Shown: in pieces, positions 1-8,558 of the stretch
Numbering within the stretch: position 1 is the first letter of the stretch
How the letters are laid out: each line of letters begins with the position of its first letter
NCBI RefSeq assembly: GCF_003350005.1
Contig: NZ_QLKS01000002.1
Coordinates: 372,001 to 436,000, forward strand
Length of the DNA stretch: 64,000 nucleotides
Reading direction: 5' to 3'
Source of the DNA: Psychrobacter proteolyticus
GTDB taxonomy: Bacteria > Pseudomonadota > Gammaproteobacteria > Pseudomonadales > Moraxellaceae
The notes under the pieces: model-generated
Seen by the model: only the letters and a program-made list of their open reading frames with translations
What the model was told of the DNA's origin: nothing
The model's database searches: none
Position numbers and translations under genes: made by a program

Positions 1-176
1 TAAGGCCAAGGATAGAAAAACCCATAGATAATAGGGGCAATAATCAACATCAAAAGTACGCCTTTATCGCCAAAGACGTCTTTGAAAGTTTGAATAAAGC
101 TGCTCCAAAAACTGTGTGATGCCGGAGTGTCGGTTGATGTAGCTTTTGAGTGTGTATTATTTGATTGTGCAGACAT
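1..176 (-). CDS. ABC-2-type transporter permease, N-terminal fragment (partial)
   Basis: Only the first 58 codons are present; the gene runs off the left edge. The ATG (complement of 174-176) overlaps the stop of the upstream permease in a TAATG arrangement, so the two are translationally coupled. The visible protein is a polar Ser/Thr-rich stretch of about 30 residues followed by a hydrophobic segment (VLLMLIIAPIIYGFFYPW) that looks like the first membrane helix of an ABC-2/YhhJ-type permease. Position as the second permease of an efflux operon supports this. The ATPase partner, if any, is not in the window. Confidence 0.7.
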   Translation of the reverse strand, partial: MSAQSNNTHSKATSTDTPASHSFWSSFIQTFKDVFGDKGVLLMLIIAPIIYGFFYPWP

Positions 177-1483
177 TAGCGTGCTCCCCAACGTTCAGGA
201 TGCGCCAATGCGCGTTTGGTTAATAGTGCTGCAAGTACTAGCGCTATTATGGCCGCAAGCATAAGGCCATAGACGATAGGTAGCGAGATGGCGATCGGTG
301 CTTGCATTTGTAACTGTGCAATATGGAGTTTGAGATAATGCGTTAGCGGCAGGGCATTTGACCAATATTGCGCGCTATCACTAATCGCAATATAAGGAAA
401 AGTAACACCGGCAAAGGCATAAGAAGGCGCTGAAATAAATCCAGTAGTCGATAGACCCATACGTAATGAAAAAGAATTTAAAGTAAAAATAGCACCTAAC
501 CAAAACGAAAGGACCATCAGGCACAAAAACCCAGCATAGACTGCCAAAAGAGACATAATATTTATATTCTGATTGGACGTTGCCAGCCACAATATCAACG
601 CTGACCACAAGCTATATGCCAGTATTGGCCAAAAGTATTTACCCAATAGACCAAATACTAAAACTGATAGGCTGACCGAATTGGGCATTTTTGCATTCGA
701 TGATGCTTTGTTATAGCTGCTATTTTGTTTGGTTGATAGCGAAGATGATGTTTCTGAGGCTCTGGATAACGTTAGATTAGGCTTTCCTGTATCAATAAAA
801 CGGTACCAGCGACCGATATTCTTATCACGTAACTCGCGGCCAATCGTGGTTGCGCCAATGACCATTGCCAATATATGTAATAAGGCAGGTATGACGGTCG
901 AAGCCAAAAACTGCTGATAATTGGTCGCAGCATTGAATAAGCTAATACGCTGCACACTGATAGGCGCATAAGCCGTCATCGCTTGTGATGGCGCTACGCC
1001 TTGTTTGACCAATCGCTTGATCTCTACACCTGCGGATAATGTACTAGCGACCGCTTGGACACCTGCCTGAATAATACCAGAGTGCGTACCGTACTGTGCA
1101 TTAACTTGTAGAGTCAACGGAGCAGGCTGGCTCGATAAGATATTACGAGAAAAGTCCTCTGGGATAATGACGACAGCGTAAATATCGCGCTGTAAAATGG
1201 CAGCCTCTGCATCCGCTTGGGAGTAATACAGCTGTCTGACCGTCAAAGTAGGACTGGCCTCTAAGTAACGGACGGCAGTATTGGCAACAGCGCTGTTGTC
1301 TTGATCGATGACTCCGATAGGCAAATCGGTAATTTGAGTCTGTGAAAATATCCACCATATTAGCAGCACCGTTGCCAGTGGTATCCATACCACCATGCTA
1401 AAGTCCCAATGATTTTTTGCCAAAAAACGGCGCTCGTAGGCTGCACTGCGTAAAAAAGCCTCACTTAACTTAGTCAAGTGCAT
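176..1483 (-). CDS. ABC-2-type transporter permease (YhhJ-like)
   Basis: A 435-aa inner-membrane protein. It has one N-terminal membrane helix (about residues 28-48), then a roughly 140-residue extracytoplasmic domain with the family-typical start LPIGVIDQDNSAVA, and a C-terminal block of about five helices from residue 190 on. This is the topology of ABC-2 permeases paired with HlyD adaptors (YhhJ/YbhR type). A Ser/Asn-rich insertion (about residues 235-270) lies between helices and looks disordered. The gene starts 3 bp after the HlyD-family gene and overlaps the next permease, so it is in one operon with the adaptor and the TolC-like channel. The family exports drugs or other hydrophobic compounds; the substrate here is unknown. 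Confidence 0.82.
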   Translation of the reverse strand: MHLTKLSEAFLRSAAYERRFLAKNHWDFSMVVWIPLATVLLIWWIFSQTQITDLPIGVIDQDNSAVANTAVRYLEASPTLTVRQLYYSQADAEAAILQRDIYAVVIIPEDFSRNILSSQPAPLTLQVNAQYGTHSGIIQAGVQAVASTLSAGVEIKRLVKQGVAPSQAMTAYAPISVQRISLFNAATNYQQFLASTVIPALLHILAMVIGATTIGRELRDKNIGRWYRFIDTGKPNLTLSRASETSSSLSTKQNSSYNKASSNAKMPNSVSLSVLVFGLLGKYFWPILAYSLWSALILWLATSNQNINIMSLLAVYAGFLCLMVLSFWLGAIFTLNSFSLRMGLSTTGFISAPSYAFAGVTFPYIAISDSAQYWSNALPLTHYLKLHIAQLQMQAPIAISLPIVYGLMLAAIIALVLAALLTKRALAHPERWGAR

Positions 1484-1486
1484 GGC

Positions 1487-2686
1487 TTACTCTTGGTTCT
1501 GATTGACAGGAGTAGGATTGATACGTACGACCACACTCATACCTGAGCGGATACGGGCATCGGGCTTAGAGGGTCGTGCCTTTACCTCAAAAGTACGCAC
1601 ATCAAAACCATCATCGTTGTTGGTCGGACGCCAAGTGGCAAAGTCTGATAGAGTCGATGTCGCATAGACGGTAAATTGTTTTGTATAAGGTTTATCCGCT
1701 GATGACAGTGCTGGGATAGTACCCGTAAATGTCTGACCAATAGCAAATTGATTTAAGTAAGACTCAGTGACGTTAAGTACCACCCATTGGTCATTGGTAT
1801 CCACCAACGTCAGGAGCGGAACCCCTTGACCGATGACTTCTCCAGCACTCACGATGACATTATCAACGATACCAGCGATAGGACTTCTTAGGTTCGCTTC
1901 CTCTTTTGCTACTAACGCCTCATCAAGTTTTGCATCGACCTGTGCGACTTGTGCAGTGGCCGCTGACTTATCTTCAGTACGTGCGCCTTCTAGCGCCAGA
2001 TCATACTGCAAGCGGGCTGCTTCGGTTTGGTCTTGAGTAGCGAGATATTGCGCATACGCCTCATCGCGCTTTTGTCGCGCCATCAGTCCTTCTTCGTAAA
2101 GGCGATTGACACGCTGATAGGTATTTTCTGCCAAGTCAGACGCGGCTTTATTGGCTTGCCAAGCGGCTTTTGCTTGGGCGATTTCTTGCGGGCGCGCACC
2201 ATTTTCTGCTTTGTCTAATTGGCTTTGCGCGATTTGTTTACCAGCACGTGCTTGATTAATCTTGGCATTAATCTCAGGCGAATCCATCTCAACCAATTGC
2301 TGACCTGCTGTTACCGTATCACCCTCTGTTACCATAATTTGGGCAATACGCCCTGGTACTTTTGCAGCGATCGACGTTTGCTGCATTTGCATTTGACCCT
2401 GCAGCGTAATAACTTCTGGCTCGCTATGCGCATTACTTTTGTATAAGCCGTACGCAATCGTACCAAGGACAATCAGTATGAATAGTGCAAGTAATCCTTT
2501 TTTCATACGCGCAGATTTGTCAGTTTTAGAGGCGCCACGACTATAAGTAGGTGTCGGTTGCTCTGGTTCAATATCAGACACGTCTTCTACAGGGTCGACT
2601 GAATTTTGTGTATCTTGAGAAGTCACTGACTCGGTTGCATCAGCTGATTTATTTGAGTCGTCTGATTCGCGTGGTAATTCTGTCAT
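1487..2686 (-). CDS. HlyD-family membrane fusion (adaptor) protein
   Basis: A 399-aa periplasmic adaptor. It has an acidic, Ser/Thr-rich cytoplasmic N-terminus of about 60 residues, a single membrane anchor (about residues 64-82), a split biotinyl-lipoyl-like domain (IAAKVPGRIAQIMVTEGDTV and later LRSPIAGIVDNVIVSAGEVI) around an Ala/Gln-rich alpha-helical hairpin (about 140-235), and a C-terminal beta-barrel region. Such adaptors bridge an inner-membrane pump and a TolC channel. It lies 48 bp after the YihY gene and 3 bp before the permease. The long acidic N-terminal extension is unusual; an internal ATG at residue 61 would remove it but has no good ribosome binding site, so I keep the longer form. 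Confidence 0.87.
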   Translation of the reverse strand: MTELPRESDDSNKSADATESVTSQDTQNSVDPVEDVSDIEPEQPTPTYSRGASKTDKSARMKKGLLALFILIVLGTIAYGLYKSNAHSEPEVITLQGQMQMQQTSIAAKVPGRIAQIMVTEGDTVTAGQQLVEMDSPEINAKINQARAGKQIAQSQLDKAENGARPQEIAQAKAAWQANKAASDLAENTYQRVNRLYEEGLMARQKRDEAYAQYLATQDQTEAARLQYDLALEGARTEDKSAATAQVAQVDAKLDEALVAKEEANLRSPIAGIVDNVIVSAGEVIGQGVPLLTLVDTNDQWVVLNVTESYLNQFAIGQTFTGTIPALSSADKPYTKQFTVYATSTLSDFATWRPTNNDDGFDVRTFEVKARPSKPDARIRSGMSVVVRINPTPVNQNQE

Positions 2687-2734
2687 GACAATGAGATTCC
2701 TAAAGCAACAAAGTTGAAAATAAAGGGTTTATTA

Positions 2735-3601
2735 CTAGTACACTCGAAACGCATAAGGCTTGGCGTTGTCTATAGTTTCAGAATTAAAAATAGCACCAAG
2801 GGCGACGATAAATGCTGAATAATAGAGCCATAGCATAATGACCACAGCAGCTGAAAGCGCGCCAAACTCAGCACTATAGTTATTAAAATTTTGCACATAA
2901 ATTGAAAATAAGATGGACAATATAATCCATAAAACCGTTGCCAGCGCAGCGCCCGGCATTAGTTTTTTGAGGGCGACGGCATCACGATTTGGGGCTAGGC
3001 GATAAAGGCCTAAAAAGCTTAAGAATATGATACCTGTCAATATGGGCCACCTGCTCCAAAGCGCAATTGTCTTTGCTATCTGAGGGAAAGGAAAGTAGGC
3101 GGCTCCCAAAGGAATAATCGCGATAGAGGAGACCGCGATAATCAATACGACTACTGCTGCAAAGGTCAAACCAACTGCGCGGATCGTGCTTTGTACAAAG
3201 CTACGCTCTTGAGTGATATGAAACGCAAGATTAATAAGAATAATTAAAGACTTAATACCTTTAGAACCCGCATAAAGTGCGAGCAAGGACGATATAAGCA
3301 GGCTGAAAGTCAGAGCAGACGTAGTCGTAGAAACCAACTCGCTCAGACGGGAGTTGAGCACTTCATATACTGTATCAGGTATAAATTGACTCAAAAGCGA
3401 GATTTGCTCTTGCATTTCGGCAGGAGAAAACGCGAGACCATAAAGCAGGACGAATACAGCCATCACTGGAAAAATTGATAAGAATCCAAAGAAACCTACA
3501 CTTGCGCAATGCGCCCAAACATTAGAGTTATTGGCAATACGCCACGTTTCTAGTAACGTCTGTAGCCAGTTTTTTATCGATTTAGAGGTCAATTTTTTCA
3601 T
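2735..3601 (-). CDS. YihY/BrkB-family inner-membrane protein
   Basis: A 288-aa polytopic membrane protein with about six hydrophobic segments. The family-typical start WAHCASVGFFGFLSIFPVMA is visible near residue 30, as is the conserved region PGAALATVLWIILSILFSIY near residue 220. Family members were once called ribonuclease BN, but that assignment was withdrawn and the molecular role is unknown. It sits between the TolC-like and HlyD-like genes on the same strand (102 and 48 bp gaps). That suggests co-transcription with an efflux system, which is not the usual YihY context. Family call secure, function not known. Confidence 0.87.
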   Translation of the reverse strand: MKKLTSKSIKNWLQTLLETWRIANNSNVWAHCASVGFFGFLSIFPVMAVFVLLYGLAFSPAEMQEQISLLSQFIPDTVYEVLNSRLSELVSTTTSALTFSLLISSLLALYAGSKGIKSLIILINLAFHITQERSFVQSTIRAVGLTFAAVVVLIIAVSSIAIIPLGAAYFPFPQIAKTIALWSRWPILTGIIFLSFLGLYRLAPNRDAVALKKLMPGAALATVLWIILSILFSIYVQNFNNYSAEFGALSAAVVIMLWLYYSAFIVALGAIFNSETIDNAKPYAFRVY

Positions 3602-3703
3602 AAAAGCAGCTGTTCGTAATAGGGTTGGTAATAGTAATTTCGATGTCGGCTTTATAGTAATACAAAGCGTTTATCAGCACGACTTATGGTTTCTCACATC
3701 ACA

Positions 3704-5362
3704 TCATTGTTCAGTATATAAAGTAGGCAATTGAATGTCAGCGGCATTGAGATAAGCATTAAAAGCAAGTGGCGTACCACAGCTTTGCATAAGGGCAGCC
3801 AGTGACTGTACATAGTCATTAGCAGCCTGTGCTTGCTCGGTACGTGCCTTAAGTGATTGAGTTTGTGCTTGCACCACGTCAACGGTAGTATTTACACCTT
3901 CTTGTAATCCTAAACGTCGTAGTCGCAATACTTCTGCTGCCAAATCAACATTACTTTGCAATGCCTGATAGCGTGATTGGGCATTATTGACATCGTGCCA
4001 GTTTTTTTCTACCAGTAGCAATAAATTGTCACTGACTTCAATCTCAGAGAGATCGGCCTGACGTATTTTGGCACTACTAGATGCTAGTGATGCGGCTTTA
4101 TCGAGTCCGCCCCATAGTTTCCAACTGGCAGAGATACCAGCGACCCAGCTTGGATCTTTCTCTACCTGACCATAACCGTATAGCAACACCGTAGGCTTGT
4201 AGCCCGTATCTGATAGCGCATGTAACTGCTGAGCCTGAGCCCGCTTGGCTGCAACTTTTTGCAGTCCGGGATGGTTGTTTAGTGCCAAGTCCTGAAAGTA
4301 GCTCACATCTGGTAGAGGGCGACTAGAGACAAACAAAGGCGTGGTCGGTTTGATACGGTAGTCGGTACGTAGTAGACGCTGTAGCGCAATCATAGCTAGG
4401 CGCGCGTCATTATTGGCATTGACGGATTCACTCTTGGCATCCGCAAGCGCCGACTGTGCTTCTAGTCTATCGACACGTGAGATAAAACCTTCTTCAAACA
4501 GACGCTCGGCCATATGATCGGTTTGCTGCAATGTATCGTAAGCGTCTTCTCGTAAGTAAGCAGCGATAATCGCTAGCTGTGCCTTAAAATAACGCTCAAT
4601 TAACGTATTATAAAGCTCATTTTTATCCAGTACGCTATCAGCCATCGCTTCTTGTGTACGTGCATCCGAGGCGCCAGTCAATGCGTCTGTACGTCCAGCA
4701 GTATAAATAGGCCAAACGACTCCAAGACCTGCGCCTGATGTAGAGCCTGAGCGCTTGAGGTTGTAGGAGTCGGGAATACGCTCACCAACCAGCTCACCAA
4801 AATCTGGTAAGTCTGCTGTAGGAGGGACTATATTATCTACCCCATTGTTTACTTCGTTGACGATACCGCTCCTAAGAGAAGATAAATCTATATCCTCATC
4901 TAAATGATAGGCACTGGCAGATACTCGAGCAAATACGAGCGGATTGTCGATAGTTCTTAGCGCGTCAGTTTGGTATTCGCTAGCGGCAATCGCTGCTTGA
5001 TTGGCAGCGATTTTAGGTGATACTTGTACCAGCAGCTTCTGCGCTTGCTCTAAACTCAAAAAGCTTGAGACGTCTAGTGCGTAGCTGTTATCAACTGTTT
5101 TATGTGTAATAGGGTCAACAAGCGTAGACAATGCCTGCGACTCAGCGTTTTGAGGGCTTGGTACTGTATGAAAAGGCGCTACAGCTGGTTTATTATTATC
5201 AGTTGGACTATCAGCATCTATGATTTGTGTCACAGCCACTGGTGTAACATCATCTGACACTTCTATACTGTCAGTGTCAGTGCTCGCGTAAGTCATGACA
5301 GGCACGCTCATGACTGCAACTGTCATCATAGCAGTCGGTAGCGCTGATAAAATGAATTTCAT
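3704..5362 (-). CDS. TolC-family outer membrane channel protein
   Basis: A 552-aa exported protein with a signal peptide (about residues 1-26, ending near MTYAS). It then has an acidic, low-complexity stretch of about 70 residues, followed by two halves of long Ala/Gln/Leu-rich helices typical of the outer membrane efflux protein fold. Characteristic segments include GLGVVWPIYTAGRTDALTGA and ISASWKLWGGLDKAAS, where the beta strands lead back into the periplasmic helices. It is slightly longer than typical TolC proteins because of the N-terminal spacer. It is the first gene of the leftward operon and would form the exit duct for the adaptor and permeases. No clear Shine-Dalgarno sequence precedes the chosen ATG. 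Confidence 0.88.
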   Translation of the reverse strand: MKFILSALPTAMMTVAVMSVPVMTYASTDTDSIEVSDDVTPVAVTQIIDADSPTDNNKPAVAPFHTVPSPQNAESQALSTLVDPITHKTVDNSYALDVSSFLSLEQAQKLLVQVSPKIAANQAAIAASEYQTDALRTIDNPLVFARVSASAYHLDEDIDLSSLRSGIVNEVNNGVDNIVPPTADLPDFGELVGERIPDSYNLKRSGSTSGAGLGVVWPIYTAGRTDALTGASDARTQEAMADSVLDKNELYNTLIERYFKAQLAIIAAYLREDAYDTLQQTDHMAERLFEEGFISRVDRLEAQSALADAKSESVNANNDARLAMIALQRLLRTDYRIKPTTPLFVSSRPLPDVSYFQDLALNNHPGLQKVAAKRAQAQQLHALSDTGYKPTVLLYGYGQVEKDPSWVAGISASWKLWGGLDKAASLASSSAKIRQADLSEIEVSDNLLLLVEKNWHDVNNAQSRYQALQSNVDLAAEVLRLRRLGLQEGVNTTVDVVQAQTQSLKARTEQAQAANDYVQSLAALMQSCGTPLAFNAYLNAADIQLPTLYTEQ

Positions 5363-5904
5363 AAGTCACATAAGCCATTAATTAGAATGTAAGGTATTAT
5401 AAAATAAGGAACAGCACCGATAGGTTTCATTGCTCAGGATATAAAGTCGCTGAACTATTATAGACTATTTGCCAGCTAGCGAAAAAATGATGCTTAAATA
5501 AATCATTCTTATTCTAATATAAAAATACGTCTATATTAAAAGTGCTAACAAGCGGTCATTCGTCATAAGAGGTACACTGTAGAGCCACAATGGTGACGGG
5601 TCAATGCTCAGTATTTTGCCGTTTTCTATTGTGCGACCAGTAGCGGTATGATAGAGGATTGATTTAATTTTTAAATATCTGTTTATAAGTAATAACATAG
5701 GTAATAAGACGTTTTAGATACAAGCGATTTATTTTTAAATAGATTTTGTTTTTAATTTTATTGTTAAAGCATTTAGGCAGTAATTAACGAGTAGAAAGCG
5801 CTCAATAAGCATCAGTCAATAAGTAGCAATTAATAAGTAGCAGTCAATGAATAGTCACTAAATGGCTATCAAACAGAATAAATAATATTAGCAGAGGGTG
5901 TGTC
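5363..5904. promoter_or_regulatory. Divergent intergenic region between the TolC-like gene and glpK
   Basis: About 540 bp with no convincing gene. It must hold promoters for the leftward efflux operon and rightward glpK. It is strongly AT-rich from 5650 on. The only organised element I see is a short imperfect tandem repeat near 5813-5854. No clear terminator or riboswitch was recognised. Confidence 0.5.
5813..5854. repeat. Three imperfect 14-bp tandem repeats upstream of glpK
   Basis: Three adjacent units: CAGTCAATAAGTAG (5813-5826), CAATTAATAAGTAG (5827-5840) and CAGTCAATGAATAG (5841-5854). They end 50 bp before the glpK ATG. They could be replication-slippage products or a repeated protein-binding site; nothing in the sequence decides this. 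Confidence 0.6.
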
Positions 5905-7515
5905 ATGGCAGGGTATATTTTAGCGTTGGATCAAGGGACCACATCGAGTCGAGCAATATTGTACGATGATCATGCGCGTCCTATCAAAATGGTACAACAG
6001 CCAACGACGCTGCAAACACCAAGAGCTGGGTTCGTTGAACAAGATGCACAGCAGATTTGGCAAACTCAGATTAGCTGTGCACACGATGTTATTAATCGGG
6101 CAGGGCTGCTTGCCACTGACGTTACCAGTATCGCGATTACCAATCAGCGTGAGTCGATTGTGATGTGGGATAAGCAAACTGGTAAGCCACTGGCTCCCGC
6201 CATCATTTGGCAGGATAGGCGTACCGCAAATTACTGTAAGACGCTTGCTGCTGAAAGCGCTACCAATAGCATGAATGACCCTGTGCATCAAGGCGTTGAT
6301 AGTGTCAATATGGCACATGAAGTACAGCGTATTACAGGTCTGCGTTTAGATCCGTATTTTAGTGCCAGTAAGATTGCTTGGTTACTCGAAAACAACCCGA
6401 AGCTGAGTGTACGAGCCAGCAGAGGTGAGATAGCGGTCGGCACGATTGATAGTTGGCTGATTTATAAGCTCACAGGTGGGGAGCATGTCATTGATGTGAC
6501 CAATGCTTCTCGCACATTGTTATTCGATATCCATAAGCTGGAATGGTCAGAGACACTCTGTGACCGCTTCGCCATACCTATGAATATATTGCCTAAAGTG
6601 CTACCGTCCGACGGCGATTTTGGCAAAACTAAAAAAGGCCTGTTTGCAAAGCAAATACCCATTCAAGCAGTATTGGGTGATCAGCAAGCAGCGCTTTTTG
6701 GACAAGGTTGCCTTGATGCAGGTATGGCCAAAAACACTTACGGTACAGGCTGCTTTATGCTAATGAATATTGGGCAGCAGCCAAAGTTGAGTGAGCATAA
6801 GCTGCTAACCACCATCGCGTGGCAACGCAAAACCTCAGCAATTCGTCCGGACAATTTATCATTTGACCAAATCGTACAGTCAGGCAAACGCATGCTACAG
6901 CCACCCAAAAAGGAAGTCACTTATGCCTTAGAAGGCAGTGTCTTTATGGCAGGGGCTATCGTTCAATGGCTGCGTGATAATTTGGGTATGATTCAACAGA
7001 GTAGTGATGTCGAAGACTTAGCTCGTCAAGTAGACAGTAGCGAAGATGTCGTTCTATTACCTGCATTTACTGGATTGGGTGCACCTTATTGGCGTTCGGA
7101 TATCAGCGCTAGCATCACTGGTATGAGCCGCGGCACTACTAAGGCACATATTGCTCGCGCTGCATTGGAGGCCGTTGCTTACCAAACCTATGATGTGCTT
7201 ATCGCTATGCAAAAGGACAGCCCTCATCCTTTGACTGAGCTGAGAGTAGATGGTGGCGCTGCAAATAATGATTTACTCATGCAGTTCCAAGCAGATTTGC
7301 TAGGTGTTCCGGTATTACGTCCTAGAGATACAGAGATTACGGCGAAGGGCGCAGCACTCCTCGCAGGTTTAAAGACAGGGCTATATGACGAATCGACAAT
7401 GAAAGCTTCATGGCAAGTAGATCGCGTGTTTGAACCAAGCATGTCGGCTGATGCTCGTGAGCGACATCTTGCTAAATGGCAACAAGCTATTAAAAGGTCT
7501 TTGATGCCGTTATAA
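5905..7515 (+). CDS. glpK: Glycerol kinase
   Basis: A 536-aa FGGY-family kinase that phosphorylates glycerol with ATP to glycerol 3-phosphate in the cytoplasm. The N-terminal phosphate-binding motif DQGTTSSRA (residues 9-17) is present. So are the signatures VTNASRTLLFDIHKLEW, GDQQAALFGQGC, NTYGTGCFMLMNIG, LPAFTGLGAPYW and the C-terminal DGGAANNDLLMQFQAD. It is about 30 residues longer than typical GlpK. The excess is one insertion around residues 302-335, between LLTTIAW and YALEGSVFMAG, where the usual enzyme has only a short loop. No glpF, glpD or glpR is adjacent, so it appears monocistronic. Confidence 0.96.
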   Translation: MAGYILALDQGTTSSRAILYDDHARPIKMVQQPTTLQTPRAGFVEQDAQQIWQTQISCAHDVINRAGLLATDVTSIAITNQRESIVMWDKQTGKPLAPAIIWQDRRTANYCKTLAAESATNSMNDPVHQGVDSVNMAHEVQRITGLRLDPYFSASKIAWLLENNPKLSVRASRGEIAVGTIDSWLIYKLTGGEHVIDVTNASRTLLFDIHKLEWSETLCDRFAIPMNILPKVLPSDGDFGKTKKGLFAKQIPIQAVLGDQQAALFGQGCLDAGMAKNTYGTGCFMLMNIGQQPKLSEHKLLTTIAWQRKTSAIRPDNLSFDQIVQSGKRMLQPPKKEVTYALEGSVFMAGAIVQWLRDNLGMIQQSSDVEDLARQVDSSEDVVLLPAFTGLGAPYWRSDISASITGMSRGTTKAHIARAALEAVAYQTYDVLIAMQKDSPHPLTELRVDGGAANNDLLMQFQADLLGVPVLRPRDTEITAKGAALLAGLKTGLYDESTMKASWQVDRVFEPSMSADARERHLAKWQQAIKRSLMPL

Positions 7516-7761
7516 GATTGGTTACTTAGTAAATTAATCATGGCTGTACATTTATAATTACTCAAAGTATGAAGCTGCCGTACACAAACGTGATAAAGAT
7601 ACAGGCTGTAACGCAAGATAATCGCAATACGGACACAGTTTACATAATCGGCCTATCTGTCCTTACCTATAAATTTCTATACTTCAATTGGATTTAGTAA
7701 GACCGCTAATGATTAGCAAATAAATAATTCAACAAATAATAAATAATTCAAGGACAATACT

Positions 7762-8274
7762 ATGAGTAACCATGATGCTATCGATCGCAGTGAAGTAAAA
7801 CATATGTCAAAAGAGACAAAAGAAGATTTAAATGCAGACATCATCACCGGTGAGCCAGGTTCACATCCAGTAGGTACAGGTATCGGCGGTGTAGGCGGTG
7901 CAGCAGCAGGTGCAGCTATCGGTACGATGGCAGGTCCGTTAGGTACACTAATTGGTGGTGCTATTGGTGCTATCGTTGGTGGCGGTGCAGGTCATGCAGC
8001 AGCTGAAGCCATTGACCCAACTCACGAAGAAGCGTACTGGCGTGCAGAGTATGCAAACGCCGATTACCATAGAGAAGAATACGACTTTGACCGCGATTTG
8101 CATCCAGCATATGCAGTCGGTTATGCGAACCGCGCTCGTTATCCAGTAGATGCTCGTTTTGAAGATCATGAAGCAGACTTAGAGCGTTCATGGCACGAAG
8201 TAAAAGGTGAGTCTCGTATGGAATGGAACGAAGCGCGTCAGGCATCACGTGATGCATGGAACCGCGTATCATAA
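7762..8274 (+). CDS. Glycine-zipper-containing conserved protein
   Basis: A 170-aa protein with a good ribosome binding site (AAGGA, 7 nt before ATG). Residues about 38-75 are almost entirely Gly, Ala and small aliphatics (GTGIGGVGGAAAGAAIG and onward), a glycine-zipper hydrophobic segment able to pack in membranes. The C-terminal half is polar with many Tyr, Trp, Asp and Arg (YWRAEYANADYHREEYD, later LERSWHEVKGES and ARQASRDAWNRV). Proteins of this build are common in proteobacteria, often stress-related, but have no established biochemical role. No signal peptide is visible. It is followed by an unusual repeat and a terminator, so it is probably its own transcription unit. Confidence 0.85.
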   Translation: MSNHDAIDRSEVKHMSKETKEDLNADIITGEPGSHPVGTGIGGVGGAAAGAAIGTMAGPLGTLIGGAIGAIVGGGAGHAAAEAIDPTHEEAYWRAEYANADYHREEYDFDRDLHPAYAVGYANRARYPVDARFEDHEADLERSWHEVKGESRMEWNEARQASRDAWNRVS

Positions 8275-8318
8275 GAAAGATGAAACAACCAATAGAACTG
8301 CCAGTTAAATACTTTGGC

Positions 8319-8354
8319 AAACAGTGCCCTGTTGACAAACAGTGCCCCTGTTGA
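8319..8354. repeat. Tandem pair of 18-bp repeats, each a mini-hairpin
   Basis: Two adjacent copies, AAACAGTGCCCTGTTGAC (8319-8336) and AAACAGTGCCCCTGTTGA (8337-8354). Each contains an inverted repeat AACAG-N4/5-CTGTT. They lie 45 bp after the glycine-zipper gene. They could be a paired operator or small RNA stems. Confidence 0.6.
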
Positions 8355-8454
8355 TTAGCTAGTATCAGGGATTGCTATATCCTTACATAAGATAGAGCGA
8401 TTGTATGCTAAGTTCTATTAGTGAGCTTGCTTATCGATATTTATGCTATTTTAA

Positions 8455-8486
8455 AACTTCCAAGGTTTAACTTTGGGAGTTTTTTT
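8455..8486 (+). terminator. Rho-independent terminator
   Basis: AACTTCCAAGG (8455-8465), a 5-nt loop, then CTTTGGGAGTT (8471-8481) pair over 11 bp with two G-U wobbles, and a T run follows to 8486. It would end transcription from the glycine-zipper gene. It also shows that a GTG-initiated upstream extension of the next CDS is not credible. Confidence 0.75.
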
Positions 8487-8558
8487 AGGCATGAAATTTG
8501 CAATGTATACATATACGTGAATATTATGTACTATAATAATGAGAGCGATGGGGAATAT

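Noticed and set aside
5490-5525. Possible Fur box upstream of the TolC-like gene
   Set aside because: Only loose similarity of AT-rich hexamers; too few matches to call.
5813-5854. Short CRISPR-like repeat array
   Set aside because: Units are directly adjacent with no spacers and no cas genes are present.
5920-6318. 132-aa open frame antisense to glpK
   Set aside because: Entirely inside a conserved gene on the other strand, with no recognisable protein features.
8421-8558. N-terminal extension of the EEP-family protein from GTG 8421
   Set aside because: It would read through a clear terminator hairpin, and the ATG at 8559 has a better upstream site and matches where the domain starts.
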